This document shows positions 33,527 to 44,553 of a stretch of 64,000 nt of DNA, in pieces. Both the position numbers and the translations under genes were made by a program. Source of the DNA: Diaporthe sp. PMI_573 (taxonomy: Eukaryota; Ascomycota; Sordariomycetes; Diaporthales; Diaporthaceae); the NCBI GenBank assembly GCA_021399435.1, contig JAJTUP010000003.1, positions 1,612,001 to 1,676,000 on the forward strand, written 5' to 3'. Within the stretch, counting starts at the first letter, position 1. Each line of letters begins with the position of its first letter. Under the pieces are notes generated by a model. The model worked only from the letters and a program-made list of their open reading frames with translations, was not told where the DNA came from and searched no databases.

Positions 33527-35038
33527 AATTGCAATTGTGAAGTTTTCCTAAATTTTGGCTTTGATATAATTGTAGTTTCAGTACGGTACAGCCTGTCAAA
33601 CTGGTAAAATACAAATGCCTTCTTATACATGTCTGTATGATGTGTGGCTGCACTTGGGTGCACTTGCCACCAGTCGCATGAAACAACCGATTCGAGCCAC
33701 CTCTATGACGACTTCTAGGGCACGGGAGCTTCCCGACCCTAGCCACCATGCCTGAGCCTCCGGGAACCAGCCGACGTAATTCATTGATGGGATGGCCAGC
33801 GTAGCGGCAATAACATATGTCGGATGAAAAACGCAATAGAAGCTGCCGAGGCATCTAACATTTGATAGATTTCAGCATCAACTCACTGGGCTCTTGCATT
33901 GCTTCTGACATCTTCTGGCAGATCTCGAATCTCTCGGGTGCCGCCTGCCAACTCATGTTCCAAAACGTGCATACACATGTGAGGCTCTAGCCATGGGTGG
34001 CTGCAACCCGAAATCTAAGACACGGGTTACAAGATGAGACAACCTTTCCGGGTGGCGTCTTACACCGCAATGTCTCACTCACACAATAATCTATAAACTT
34101 CCTTCTGCCATTGCACAGTGTCATAAATCGAAATGAAGCCTCTGGTGGCCAATTTATATAATCCACACTGAGGCACTTGGAGTTGGTGCCGGTGGGATGC
34201 CCACACGGAGACATCAACCTATAGCCGATGCAAGCCCAATGCTGGCAAAGTGAGAAGTGGTGAGGCAGTGAAATATTGGAACCTTCATCTGCCTTATGAA
34301 CTTATTGATGTTCGTGTACGAAATGAACTGGCTTGACGTATGCATGGCCAATCTGGATTTTGAATCGCTTACGTGAGTGAGCACACTGTCTATGGTCACC
34401 TCCACACACAAGATAACAGTACGCACGTATCAGGAGGAGGGACGGCATAAATGTGCAGATTAAGGCATGTCGATAGGTCGTGCAAGATCTAGAACGGTCT
34501 TCGTGCATATGTGCAGGTGACACTTAACTCGCCTGTGCCACACATCCCGCAGGTAATCCGCAGGCGGTTGGGGAAGGTGACCGGGGTGGAAGCTAATGTA
34601 CCTCTAGACAGATTCGCCGCTGTGTTTTGCTGGAGGCGTCTGGATGGCGGCATGGACACGCAGGCATAAATTACTCGTCATGCTCTCCCCAAGCTTGCCG
34701 CTCCGCCCCCCCTCCATCACATCGAAAGTTCAGGAAGGAGCTGGACTAGCCAATGGAACACTTGCCTGCGACCTGATAACCAACATAATTAGGCATCTAA
34801 TTCAGGCCGCTCAGTTGCGGGACACAAGGCGGGACAAGGCACACACATGCACCTTGCGTGACATCCGTGATCAGACTTCAACGCCACCCCTTTCCTATTT
34901 GACATAAGCTCAGCACAAGCCCAGTATCAACATCCATCGCCTTGTCGATACCAGAAGCTTCGCAGCCATGTGCCCATGATCCCAACGCACGCCAGCTAGC
35001 AAACCATAATCCTCACAGCTGTTTCAAACATCCCCAAA
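33527..35038. other. Intergenic, no supported gene
   Basis: About 1.5 kb between divergent genes. Only short frames occur (for example 33987-34217 minus). Promoters of the DUF3712-like gene and of the reductase at 35039 are expected. Confidence 0.45.
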
Positions 35039-36388
35039 ATGAAAGCACTCACCCTCGACGCAGAGAATAAGACCGCCACCGTCCAGGACCTCCCGATCCC
35101 CTCACCCGGCCCCAACGAGCTCCTCATCGCCGTCAAGGCCATCGCCCTGAACCCGGTCGACGCGCTCTACACCTTCCAGCCCCTGGGCAGCACAGGCCGC
35201 GTGGTAGGCAGCGACTTCGCAGGCCTGGTCGTCGCGCGCGGCCCGACCCCCAACAGCCCGCCACAGTCACCATCGGACTCCAAGAACGGCAGCGAGCCCG
35301 CCTGGCCCCCAAAGTTCGGCGGCGGCGGCGGCAGCAGGCTCCGCCGCTCGTCCACGACGCTGTCCCGGATCATCAACCGCGGCGACAGGGTCGCGGGCTT
35401 CCTGCAGGGCGCGTGCAGCGCCAACGACCGCCCCGGCGCCTTCGCCGAGTACGTCGTCTGCCCGGCCGACCTCGTCTGGCGCGTCCCTGGCAACGTGTCC
35501 TACGAACAAGCCGCGGCTGTCAGCCTGTGCGGGCTGACGGCCGCGCAGGGCCTGTTCTTCCGGCTGGGGCTGGACGCGCCGTTCCGGTGGGAGGACGAGT
35601 CGGACGAGGGCGTGCTAAAGCGGGTGTACAGCGAGGACGGGGCTGGGTCGGATGTTGGTGGCGCGCAGCAGCAGCAGCAGCAGCCGCGGAGGGGTATACT
35701 CTCGTTCTTCGTGTCGGGCGCGTCGACTTCCGTGGGGTTGTACGTCGCGCAGCTTGTTCGGCGCAGCGCGGAGCATACGGGCCGGAGGATCAGGCTGATT
35801 GGGGCGGCGAACCCGAGGAAGTGGTACATGTTGAAGGACGAGCCGTATGCGTACGATCACCTCGTGGACTATCGGGATCGGAACTGGCCGGAACAGGTCC
35901 GGAGGCTGTCGTCTGGTGGTGTTCACTATGCGTTTGATGCTATATCTGAGGGCTCGACGGTCAGGGAAGTCAGCTCGACACTTAGGGAAGGTGGGAAACT
36001 GGCGGTGGTGAGGTCAAAGGAGGCTGGTGCGTGGGAGGCCGAGGGCGTGAACACAGAGCCGATCTATGGTGCAGTCTGGGAAGGCCTAGGGGAGGATGTC
36101 GAGTACCACAATCTAGTGGTGCGCACATCCCCGGCCAAGAGGTCATTCGCGACGGCCTTCTACAAGTGGCTGTCTGACGGAGGTCTCCTGCAGCCGAACC
36201 CGATCCGCGTGATGCCTGGTGGGCTGGAAAAGGTCGTGCCAGATGGCTTTGCCGTGTTAGGGACCGGCGTGACGAGTCGCGGTCATGACAGGACCGAACA
36301 GCACATGAGACCCATCAGCGCTGAGAAGCTTGTCTACAAGATCGAGACCGAGAGGAAAGGTAGCTTTGGTGATGGCCACATCGCGTGA
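35039..36388 (+). CDS. Medium-chain dehydrogenase/reductase, enoyl reductase-like
   Basis: Intronless, 449 aa. The N-terminal GroES-like half shows GPNELLIAVKAIALNPVDAL and VVGSDFAGLVV. It continues to a NRGDRVAGF..G segment that is broken by a low-complexity insertion (Gly/Ser/Arg-rich, about residues 75-118). The cofactor half has FFVSGASTSVGLYVAQL, the A-S-T-S-V-G version of the Rossmann motif in toxD-like and trans-acting enoyl reductases, and HYAFDAISEGST. No zinc-binding cysteine set is seen, in line with the quinone-oxidoreductase/enoyl-reductase branch. A run of six glutamines (CAG repeats at 35666-35683) sits in a second insertion between catalytic and cofactor parts. No PKS partner is nearby, so a secondary-metabolite role is not supported. 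Confidence 0.85.
   Translation: MKALTLDAENKTATVQDLPIPSPGPNELLIAVKAIALNPVDALYTFQPLGSTGRVVGSDFAGLVVARGPTPNSPPQSPSDSKNGSEPAWPPKFGGGGGSRLRRSSTTLSRIINRGDRVAGFLQGACSANDRPGAFAEYVVCPADLVWRVPGNVSYEQAAAVSLCGLTAAQGLFFRLGLDAPFRWEDESDEGVLKRVYSEDGAGSDVGGAQQQQQQPRRGILSFFVSGASTSVGLYVAQLVRRSAEHTGRRIRLIGAANPRKWYMLKDEPYAYDHLVDYRDRNWPEQVRRLSSGGVHYAFDAISEGSTVREVSSTLREGGKLAVVRSKEAGAWEAEGVNTEPIYGAVWEGLGEDVEYHNLVVRTSPAKRSFATAFYKWLSDGGLLQPNPIRVMPGGLEKVVPDGFAVLGTGVTSRGHDRTEQHMRPISAEKLVYKIETERKGSFGDGHIA
35666..35683 (+). repeat. CAG trinucleotide repeat, six units
   Basis: Six CAG units in frame encode polyglutamine inside the reductase gene. It lies in a loop insertion between the two domains; length variation among isolates is possible. 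Confidence 0.8.
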
Positions 36389-36686
36389 TGTCCTTTCATT
36401 GACGGCCGAAAGTTTAATGCATGTTCCAAATTGTAATGCTGGCGGAAATTATCATTGTTCTCTTCTGTCTGAATAAGAATCAAGCTGTCCAGGACTGCCA
36501 ATGTGCACTTTTGAAGTCAATCACAGCCATTGAATGTGAACCTCTCGATAGCGAATTGTGAAATCGCCTTCCGATAAACCAAGTGATTTCCAAATCCTGA
36601 GTCATTGCTCATATGCTCCTACCCGCCGGGTGCATTTGCTCTGTTGCCATCCTCGGTACTGGAACGGATCTTGCCCTCTCTCCTAA

Positions 36687-37649
36687 TCACTTCAGAGCCC
36701 ATAGCAACACAAATATGCCCACGATGAGCGCAATCGTGCAGTACTGCTCCAGTGTACCGGAGTCGACTTTGTAATTGGGAAACAGGCGTCCCAGTCGCAT
36801 CGCAACTGCACTGTTCCGGTCACCATCCGAGCCTTCGTCCTTCATCTCACGCAGGCGCCGAAGCTGGTCATCCTTGGCTTCGATCTCTCGCTCCTTGGCA
36901 TGCAAGAGCAGACTCTTGCGCTGCACCTCCTCAATCAGCTTCGACACCATCTCGGGCACCTGCTTCTCCTCGTTGGAGATGGGCTCCTCAAAGTCGGCGC
37001 ACTCGACCCACCGGTCGCAGCATGGTATGATCTGGTAAGGCGAGTTCGCGTGCGGTCCAGCGTCGGAGTGGACTCTGAGCCAGAGCGGGCAGTTCTCGCA
37101 GGGCTCCTCCAGGACGTGGCGGATCGAGGTGTTGGTGACAAGGCGGACGATGGGCTTGTTGGTGTGCGGGTCGAGCTCGTCCACGAATATGACCATCAGG
37201 TAGATCTTTGCCGGGTCCTTGTCGAGGTACCGGATGTGCACGCACTTGATGCCGCGGACGGTCGCCCTCTTGGACCGCCACACGTCGAGCTCGATGTAGC
37301 CTGGGTGGATGGCGGCCTGCGAGGGATAGAGCTCGTAGTACTTTTGGAGGATCTGCTTTGGGTACAGGCCCGCGTTGATGCTGACGCACTGCATTGCCTC
37401 CCGCCACAGCTTCGGGACTTCGAACGGAGCCGCCATCGCGGCGTTGTCGGGCAGCGTGTGACGGGAAGGGTAGCTGAACCAAGAATCGTGGTCGGAGACA
37501 GAAGCGTTGGAGCGAGGGTTCGGTGGATTGGGGTTGTTCTGAGCAACAGGTGAAGCGTTCTCGCGATGCGCAGGGCGATCGTTGGAAGGCGACGACCCAG
37601 ACAGGTCATAGCCCGAGAAGGCCGTGCTTTTGCTGTTGCTGGAGTCCAT
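36687..37649 (-). CDS. Tail-anchored coiled-coil protein with Cys-rich core, unknown
   Basis: Single exon, 320 aa from ATG 37649. Residues 1-70 are disordered (Ser/Asn/Pro-rich). The core (about 75-225) is distinctive: CVSINAGLYPKQILQKYYEL, ELDVWRSKRATVRGIKCVHI, EEPCENCPLWLRVHSD and IIPCCDRWVECADFEE, with six cysteines in two clusters. A predicted coiled coil (KLIEEVQRKSLLLHAKEREI to about residue 270) leads into a C-terminal membrane span (ALIVGIFVLLWAL) with no more than one residue after it, so the protein should be tail-anchored, cytosol-facing. I do not recognise the core; Cys-x-x-Cys-like pairs suggest metal or thiol chemistry, which is inference. Confidence 0.72.
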   Translation of the reverse strand: MDSSNSKSTAFSGYDLSGSSPSNDRPAHRENASPVAQNNPNPPNPRSNASVSDHDSWFSYPSRHTLPDNAAMAAPFEVPKLWREAMQCVSINAGLYPKQILQKYYELYPSQAAIHPGYIELDVWRSKRATVRGIKCVHIRYLDKDPAKIYLMVIFVDELDPHTNKPIVRLVTNTSIRHVLEEPCENCPLWLRVHSDAGPHANSPYQIIPCCDRWVECADFEEPISNEEKQVPEMVSKLIEEVQRKSLLLHAKEREIEAKDDQLRRLREMKDEGSDGDRNSAVAMRLGRLFPNYKVDSGTLEQYCTIALIVGIFVLLWALK

Positions 37650-40371
37650 TCTCAGACAATGGTCAAAACAGGGTCAGGTGCGAGATGAAGATTGATCGAG
37701 GTTGAAAATGGATGACACGATAATTGACGATTGGCGATGGGTACATGGCGCACAGTTGGTGCAGTCAGGCAACAATCACCCGTCAAAGTGGTTGTGGCCA
37801 AGGTCAAGTGCAGTCGCAGTGAATGTATGGGACCGATTTTGCAAAGTGATTAGACCACGAAATCTTTGGATGTAAAGAGGCAATTGTCTCACAAAACTGA
37901 TTTCAAGCACCGCTTTGCCAGGGTTGGAGAGCAGTGGGTGTTTGAGAAGCTGAAGGCTGCCAACACAGCTGGCAAGTTCGGCGTCACAACTTACAGGAGA
38001 TGTCTTTCAGGACCTCGTTGGCCTCACTGTTGTTTCCAAAGCTACTTTCAAATGCTGGAATTTTCTCGGCACTTGAAGCACATGGAGTTGAAGGGCCATG
38101 GGCAAGTGAACTCGAGTGTGGAATCTGGTGCTGTCCACCCATTATCCCGAGGAACCTCTCGTCACTGTCAAGTCTTTTCTGGGATGAGGACAGCCCGAAA
38201 GATCACAGGAGTTTGACATCAATGAGATTTCGAGTTTAAAATTCCTTCCCTGCCATTTTGTAAAGACAGAGCCGTTGTTGCTTGAACTTTGTAACGACTA
38301 ATCACTTGGCCGTTACTTCTTGCTTGGTGCACATGTAACATAATTACATACATCTCCATGCTCGTTTACCTGATTGTGCATCCAGGCAGCTCAGAATATG
38401 TGTTTACGGCTCGCTACTTGCGCCACGCCGATTCATGGCAACTGATGTGTTCTGGGCAACAGGATAAGCATTGGTCGCTAACAAAAAAACGACAGATTGG
38501 AAACGGAATCACTTTTTTCAGCGCTCTTACTGAGAGGTCTCATCAGCTGGACAGCCGTCGGAATTGCCGAGTAGACTCTGTCGTCACGTCCACGAATCAG
38601 TCTCAGCACTTGCTCATTGATTTCTGACGAACAAAGAAATATGACAGCATGGCACCCTGGCAGCCAACCCCTCTCTGCCCAGGTTGGAGGCTTACGCTGG
38701 GCATATTTGCTTCAAAGACCGTACCCTGCTCAACCCCAGAAATGAGACGGCGCAGTTAGTCGTGGCGTTCCCAAACTCCGCCTAATTTCCCTCTCCGAGC
38801 GGTAGCTGAGTAATGCGCCGAATTTGAGGCGTTGGCTACAAGATTGATCATATGCATCCTTGGATCTTATGATTATTTTGTGACGTGTATACGCAGGTGT
38901 TGAAAGGGCAGTCCCTGTACTGCGGAGCCGGTGGCGGTTCGTCGACCACAGCCTCGCCCCAGAACGGACATAACTTGCTTGTCAACCATCCACGTGATAT
39001 TGGAAAGAGAACGCCTCACGCGACGTCCCAGAAGGCCCATGCAGATGTCCTCCTGCGCGTGGCTTCCACCTGAATTCATTCGTTGGCACGGCGTTCACTG
39101 CAGCCGAGACTATAGCAGGGAGGATCACTCCGCCAATGCAGGCACGCGCTTCCATGTCAAGGATGATGCCTAGAGCTAGGGTCGGAATTCCGTTTGGGGG
39201 CGCAAAAACGGCAACAATTATCATCTGATCTGGGGGTGTAAGCGGCCAAGGAGTAGAGGCCTCACGGGTGCTGGGCTTGCCAACCTCTAAGCCGTTCTTG
39301 GCCAGCAACTACGGCGTAAATTCAAAAGATCAAATTGTATGAAGGGCTACGTCAGGCGGCTTCCTTCCTTCTAGGATGAACAAATTATGTCGTACAGTTC
39401 TAAAATTGTCGAGCCAATGGTACAGAGACTAATGGTCAACATTATCTAGCGTAGCAAATGCAAAATCCCCCCATAGCACCAGTTGAAATTTGGTACAAAG
39501 AACCAAGCACGAGGCTCTAGAAAAGAAAATGTCAACTAGGCACGGGATGACCATCACTAACCTTGACGCCCAGCTAAGCATAATGTCATGGGTTCAAAGC
39601 TCATGACGGACGGACGTCGGTGTAATCTGGACAGCAAGGATATCATTCTCTGACAAAGAAATCGACGAGCCGAGGCAGTCATCCTCCCAGTAGGATGACG
39701 TTCATCCCGCACTGATGGTGGCTTGAATACGAATGGTATCCTTGGCTCAGGAGGTAAATTCGTGATACCCTTGTTCTCGTCTGCGTAATCAAATATGGGT
39801 ATAACTCTGACATGTACTTTTCGGCTGCCACCGGCGGCCTATCACAGTTGGGCTGAAAGTCGGTGTAAGCAGTTCGTTTCAAGGTGGCTTCGTCGCAGCC
39901 CTAACCGAGGGACGGCTGTGTGTTCCGTCTCAGGCTTCAAAGCAGTCAGCCGGAGCGAGAGTCAGCCCTAAACACCCATGCGATGATGAGTACAGCCCTG
40001 GAGCGTAGAGCCGGTCAGTCCAAATATATTTGGTGTGTTGGTCAGCACGGTTACCAAGTGAATACGATTGGCCATTGATCGAGCTTGGATTTCCAGTGGC
40101 ATAACGGGCCTCATTTGCCTTCACCAGGCAGCTGAAGGTTGGCATCGCCTGAGTTCAGGTTGCGCAGCTGGTCTGCCATTCCAGCGGGCTATGCTTCGTA
40201 AAAGATGGGAAGGCTCGTGAGATAAAACGCTGGGTTCGTCCCTCTGCTCATCCGCTGTCTCTCGTAGCAGCTGCTTCCATAAGTATCACCTAAGGTCTGA
40301 TAGCAAAGGTGCGCATGTGTCTAAATCTATTCTCCAAAATCCGAAACTTCCCAAAGATAAAATCAAACAAA
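37650..40371. other. Long gene-poor stretch
   Basis: About 2.7 kb with no supported gene. Weakly coding-like frames include 37866-38239 (plus, two frames) and 38982-39308 (minus, hydrophobic, near MIIVAVFAPPNGIPTLALG), which could be a relic of a membrane protein. Nothing shows family motifs. The promoter of the peroxidase gene lies at the right end. Confidence 0.4.
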
Positions 40372-42212
40372 ATGGCTTCATCTATCGATCTCAGCAACAT
40401 CCAAGGCGACATCCTGTGAGTTTGCCCATCGGATATTCCTGGCGGTTTCGGCACATCGGTCGACGACTAATAATGCTTCGCAAAGGTCCGGACTCCCCAA
40501 GAAAGCTGAGACATTCTTCTTCTTCGAAATAGACAAGAATGTCGCTGCGTTCCGTACCCGACTTCACAAAGTCGTCCCCCTGATCGCGTCGGACAAGTCC
40601 GTTTCGTCCGGGCGAGAGAAGATTGCTGCCCATAGGAAGGGCCACTCAGGTTTTCTGTCTCTCGCTTTCGCAAATATTTCCTTCTCCTCGAAAGGTCTCC
40701 AGAAGGTAAGTTCCTTAACTTCCCAAGAGTTCCGCATTGTTTCCATGGTTTCAGCCGTTGGGTCGCAGCAGGCTGACAACTCATTGCTTGTGATCAGATC
40801 GGAATCAATGCAGCCGAGGCAAAGGACGACGGCTTTACAGCCGGTATGCTGCCTGACGCGAAGTCCCTTGGTGACGCCGGCACGGGAGTCGATGGCCAGC
40901 CCGTAAGTACTATTCTTCTCCTTCTACGGGGGTCCCCGTATTTCATGTTTTGGAATGTTCCAGAATGCAACACTTTTTGCTCCGTAGCAGGTGACTAACG
41001 CCTAGAAGTTCGATCCCAAATGGATCCCCGAATTCAAGAAGGGAACCATTGACGGCGTCATCGTTGTCGCGGGAGATTGCGAGAAAAGTATCAACAAGAA
41101 GCTAGATGAAATACTCCACGTCTTCCAGAACACCGTCCACAAGGTTATCAACATCTTCGGACACAGCCGTCCTGGCGCAGAGAGTGGCCACGAACAGTAC
41201 GTCCAACGATGTGATCATGGCGCGCTAGCGGCGCAGGTGACAGTCATAAATATGTGCTGACTCGGAAACAAGCTTCGGGTTCTTGGATGGTGTCTCGAAC
41301 CCGGCCGTGGCCGGGATCAGTGAGGATCTGTCGACCCAGGGACCCGTCAAGCCAGGAGTCATCCTGCTCGGCCGCGACGGCGACGCACAACAGGCGGAAC
41401 GTCCAGGCTGGGCAAAGGATGGAAGCTTCCTGGCCTTCCGCTTCCTGCAGCAGCTTGTGCCTGAGTTCGACAGGTTCCTGGAGCTGAACGCCCCCCGGGT
41501 CAACGATCCCGCCGTGAACACAGCCGAGCTCCTCGGTGCTCGCTTCACCGGCCGTTGGAAGTCTGGTGCTCCGATCCAGGTCGCTCATCTCCAGGACGAC
41601 CCGGAGCTGGCGGCAGACAGGACCAGGAACAACGTCTTCACGTTCGACCAGGGTAATCAGGAGAAGTGCCCCTTCGCGGCCCATGTCCGCAAGATGAACC
41701 CGAGGGGTGACATCCCCATCGACGCTATAAATCAGCACAAGGTCATGCGACGGGGAATCCAGTACGGACCCGAGGTTGATGACCAGGAAAGGAAGGAGCA
41801 CAAGACGGAGAAGGACAGGGGCTTGTTGTTTGTCAGCTACCAGAGCAACCTAGGCAACGGATTCCGGTTTCTGCAGAAGGGTAAGTGAAAAGTTGTGCTC
41901 ATTATCCGGAAGTGACCAAAAGTTCGCTAATCTCCTGTACAACAAACAGCCTGGGCCAACGCGATCAACTTCCCGCCAGGAGCACCCGCGGGACAGACAC
42001 CCGGCTTCGACCCTCTCATCGGCCAGGTTGATAACACGGTCCACAACGAGGGCCCGAGGAACATGACTGGTGCAGACCCGGCGAACGTTGCGGCTTCGAT
42101 GGATCTGGGATTCCAGGTGTGGGTTGTTCCGAAGGGTGGTGAGTACTTCTTCTCGCCTTCGGTCTCTGTCCTCCGAGACACGTTTGCGAAGAAGGGCGAG
42201 CACGAGCTGTGA
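40372..42212 (+). CDS. DyP-type heme peroxidase
   Basis: Six exons in phase (40372-40415, 40486-40705, 40798-40902, 41006-41196, 41273-41880, 41950-42212) give 476 aa. The first exon (MASSIDLSNIQGDIL) is the usual DyP start, with NIQGDIL as a family mark. HEHFGFLDGVSNP contains the GxxDG motif whose aspartate acts in compound I formation, and CPFAAHVRKMNPR carries the proximal heme histidine. Later FVSYQSNLGNGFRFLQ is also conserved. Fungal DyPs oxidise bulky phenols and dyes with hydrogen peroxide. No signal peptide is seen on this isoform, so it may be intracellular, unlike the secreted basidiomycete enzymes. It is tail-to-tail with the HET gene downstream. Confidence 0.93.
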
Positions 42213-42325
42213 GCTGGCGCCACGATCATACTGAGCCAGTTGATATTATTCCTCAGAAAGTTTGGTGATAGCTTGGCAGAGATTGTGTAGACTTTTGATA
42301 TAGCTCAAGTGTTCCATGCCGAATT

Positions 42326-44275
42326 TCATTGTATTTTGAAGTCTTGAACCTCCCTTCCTAAAGCCAAAGCCTCTCCATCCATCATTCCATCCATATAACA
42401 CTCCCCAACAAATTCGCACAAATTCGCAGATTCGTCGCTAGTATCACACTTTCGTAAGACCACGGGTACGCTGCAGCCGTAAAGCACGCATACAATATCT
42501 TCTTTCTGTGCTCTTCTAGGAGCCACTCCAAGAAAGCCCTCTTTCGTGACCATGAGCCGACGAGTCTTTCCTGCCATCACGCCCCGTATCCGGGAGAAGA
42601 AGCTCTTTGAGTGTTTTGGAACGGGCTCTCCAGCAGTAGGCGCATGGAGACTTGCTGATCTCGTTTGACAAATTTCCTGAACCGAGAAGCCTCGTATACT
42701 GAGGTCATTGTTCAGTTTCCACCATCCCAGGAACCACGCTGGCCGTAAATCTCCAGGTTCGCCGCCGCTGTCGACAAATTCGACGAGCTGACGCAACTCC
42801 CTGCCGTATTGTGGAACAGGTGCACGGGACTCAAGGTATTTGTCATGTCGGTTGAGTACTAAGGAACGGACAAGCTTATTACACAATTCTTCCTTGTGGT
42901 CTGCATTTGCAGTTGTAGTGTTGACTGGTGACGTGGAAGCCGTGCCTCGTACGAGTCGATCATCCTGTGCCGGTATGCCCCCAAGGCCATCGATGGAGTC
43001 AATCACGATACCTCGACATGTCAGATGGTTGAACATGTCTCCCAAGTCGACGACGGGTGATTCATCAGCGGAAGCCCTGTAAGCCGACATCCCCATCCGT
43101 TTCTTTATTGCCTTTGGCGAGCGATTGATAGGTCTGAAGTTGGCGAGAGCGTCATTAGCACTCTGACTGACCATGAGAGGAACCACATATGGTGGACACG
43201 GGAGACGCCAGTCGGGCACCCAGCTCGGCCAGTCCTCCTCTGGGCTTTGAAATAGTTGTGCAAAGCAAATAATGTCCAAGCTCTTGTATTGGTACAGGAA
43301 AGCCTGTACGAGGCCGGTATAGAGTGTCCTTTCATCGTAGCAATATGTCGGACGGCCGATCATTTGCCGGTCTTCTTCCCTAGCGAGGCCATGCACAGCC
43401 CAAATCCTGTCCTTGGGATCCGTTGTTTCGTAGTCTCCGCAGAAGGCCATTAGGGATACAAGGCTCATTTTATGGCGATTCTGATCATGTTCATACCATT
43501 GAATAAGTCGCCGGCGATTCCATGCTGTTGTCCATGCCGGCGTTTTGATGTAACACTCCAGAGGACCGCATAGCTCAAGTGCGTGCAAACCTTTGCGGAA
43601 CAGGCGACGTGATATACACTGAGCTCCACAGTAGAATGTCAAGTCTTTCGCCAGTAAGAACTCCTGTAGCGTCCACACCCTCCGCCACCAAGGAAGTTCC
43701 AGTAGGCTTTCCAGGGGTTTCCAGCCGGGATGGTCAGACAAGTCCGCCGGCATGAGCTTTCCTCTTTTTTTGTAATTTCGTCGAAGTTCGTGTCTCCTGT
43801 TGGCGAGATGTAATAACAGCTCAATGGCCGTGTTTGTATCGTCGGATGCTTCGCAGAGCCAGACAATGGTGGCTTTAGCCTGGCGATATATCTGACCCAT
43901 GAGCTTGACTTGTGACGAGCGCTCACCCAGATTGTCCTGGTTTATGCAAATCGAATCTATCCAGAACCAGTCCTCCGCAAGATTGAATTCGTCAGACGAG
44001 GTAGAACAGAGCATGCGAAGGAGAGCTAGCACATTTTTCAGAACGAAAGTGTCATAGCCGCTCAGCTGGATGGGTTTGTCGCCGTACTCTTTGCCGTCGC
44101 CCCAGGTGTACGAGACCGTCGTAAATGGCGGACAACATGGGTCGTCAAGCGAGAATGTTGTCAGCTCCCCGCTCACCTGTCCGCTCCAGTTCGTATCATC
44201 CCGCCTCAGCCTGATGAGGCGGATTTGTGCAGATGAGGATTGCAATTCCTCGTATAGGACGCCATGCCTGCCCAT
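42326..44275 (-). CDS. Long HET-domain protein
   Basis: Intronless; start chosen at ATG 44275 (MGRHGVLYEELQ) giving about 649 aa, since the upstream part of the open frame reaches 44431 only through a TTG codon. ATG near 44353 is an alternative. HET domain at residues about 45-200: TTVSYTWGDGKEYG, WFWIDSICINQDN and VKLMGQIYRQAKATIVWL, then WWRRVWTLQEFLLAKD with the W-T-L-Q-E core and DRIWAVHGLAREED for the downstream block. The C-terminal 300 residues lack known repeat domains; the family often ends with a region like GFLGVAPRRAQKEDIVCVLYG, seen here. HET proteins of this length are usual in fungal self/non-self arrays. Confidence 0.92.
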   Translation of the reverse strand: MGRHGVLYEELQSSSAQIRLIRLRRDDTNWSGQVSGELTTFSLDDPCCPPFTTVSYTWGDGKEYGDKPIQLSGYDTFVLKNVLALLRMLCSTSSDEFNLAEDWFWIDSICINQDNLGERSSQVKLMGQIYRQAKATIVWLCEASDDTNTAIELLLHLANRRHELRRNYKKRGKLMPADLSDHPGWKPLESLLELPWWRRVWTLQEFLLAKDLTFYCGAQCISRRLFRKGLHALELCGPLECYIKTPAWTTAWNRRRLIQWYEHDQNRHKMSLVSLMAFCGDYETTDPKDRIWAVHGLAREEDRQMIGRPTYCYDERTLYTGLVQAFLYQYKSLDIICFAQLFQSPEEDWPSWVPDWRLPCPPYVVPLMVSQSANDALANFRPINRSPKAIKKRMGMSAYRASADESPVVDLGDMFNHLTCRGIVIDSIDGLGGIPAQDDRLVRGTASTSPVNTTTANADHKEELCNKLVRSLVLNRHDKYLESRAPVPQYGRELRQLVEFVDSGGEPGDLRPAWFLGWWKLNNDLSIRGFSVQEICQTRSASLHAPTAGEPVPKHSKSFFSRIRGVMAGKTRRLMVTKEGFLGVAPRRAQKEDIVCVLYGCSVPVVLRKCDTSDESANLCEFVGECYMDGMMDGEALALGREVQDFKIQ

Positions 44276-44553
44276 CGTGCCACATGTTGAAGGGCATTTA
44301 ATGATGAAAATGGAAGGGGGCGCAGTGTCTCTTCGGTGTCGGTCGTCGACCATATGGACTAAACCAGTAACCGATCGGACAACTTCGGCTCTTGTGACGC
44401 TAACCTGATGAGGTAGTTGGCGGGGTAGCAAAATGCTACTTTACTGCCTCATCGGGATCCTTTTACTCTCGTTGAAGCTTAACAATAGGAGCAACAGTGC
44501 GCTTTTCTCAGTCTCCCCTGGACCGAAATATATATTCTTGAGATAGATGTCTT

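Noticed and set aside
35039..36388. Idea that the enoyl-reductase-like gene belongs to a PKS cluster
   Set aside because: No PKS, NRPS, transporter or tailoring genes lie nearby; both neighbours look unrelated.
39590..39620. gggttcaaagctc sequence resembling a tRNA T-loop
   Set aside because: Stem does not pair properly and no cloverleaf surrounds it.
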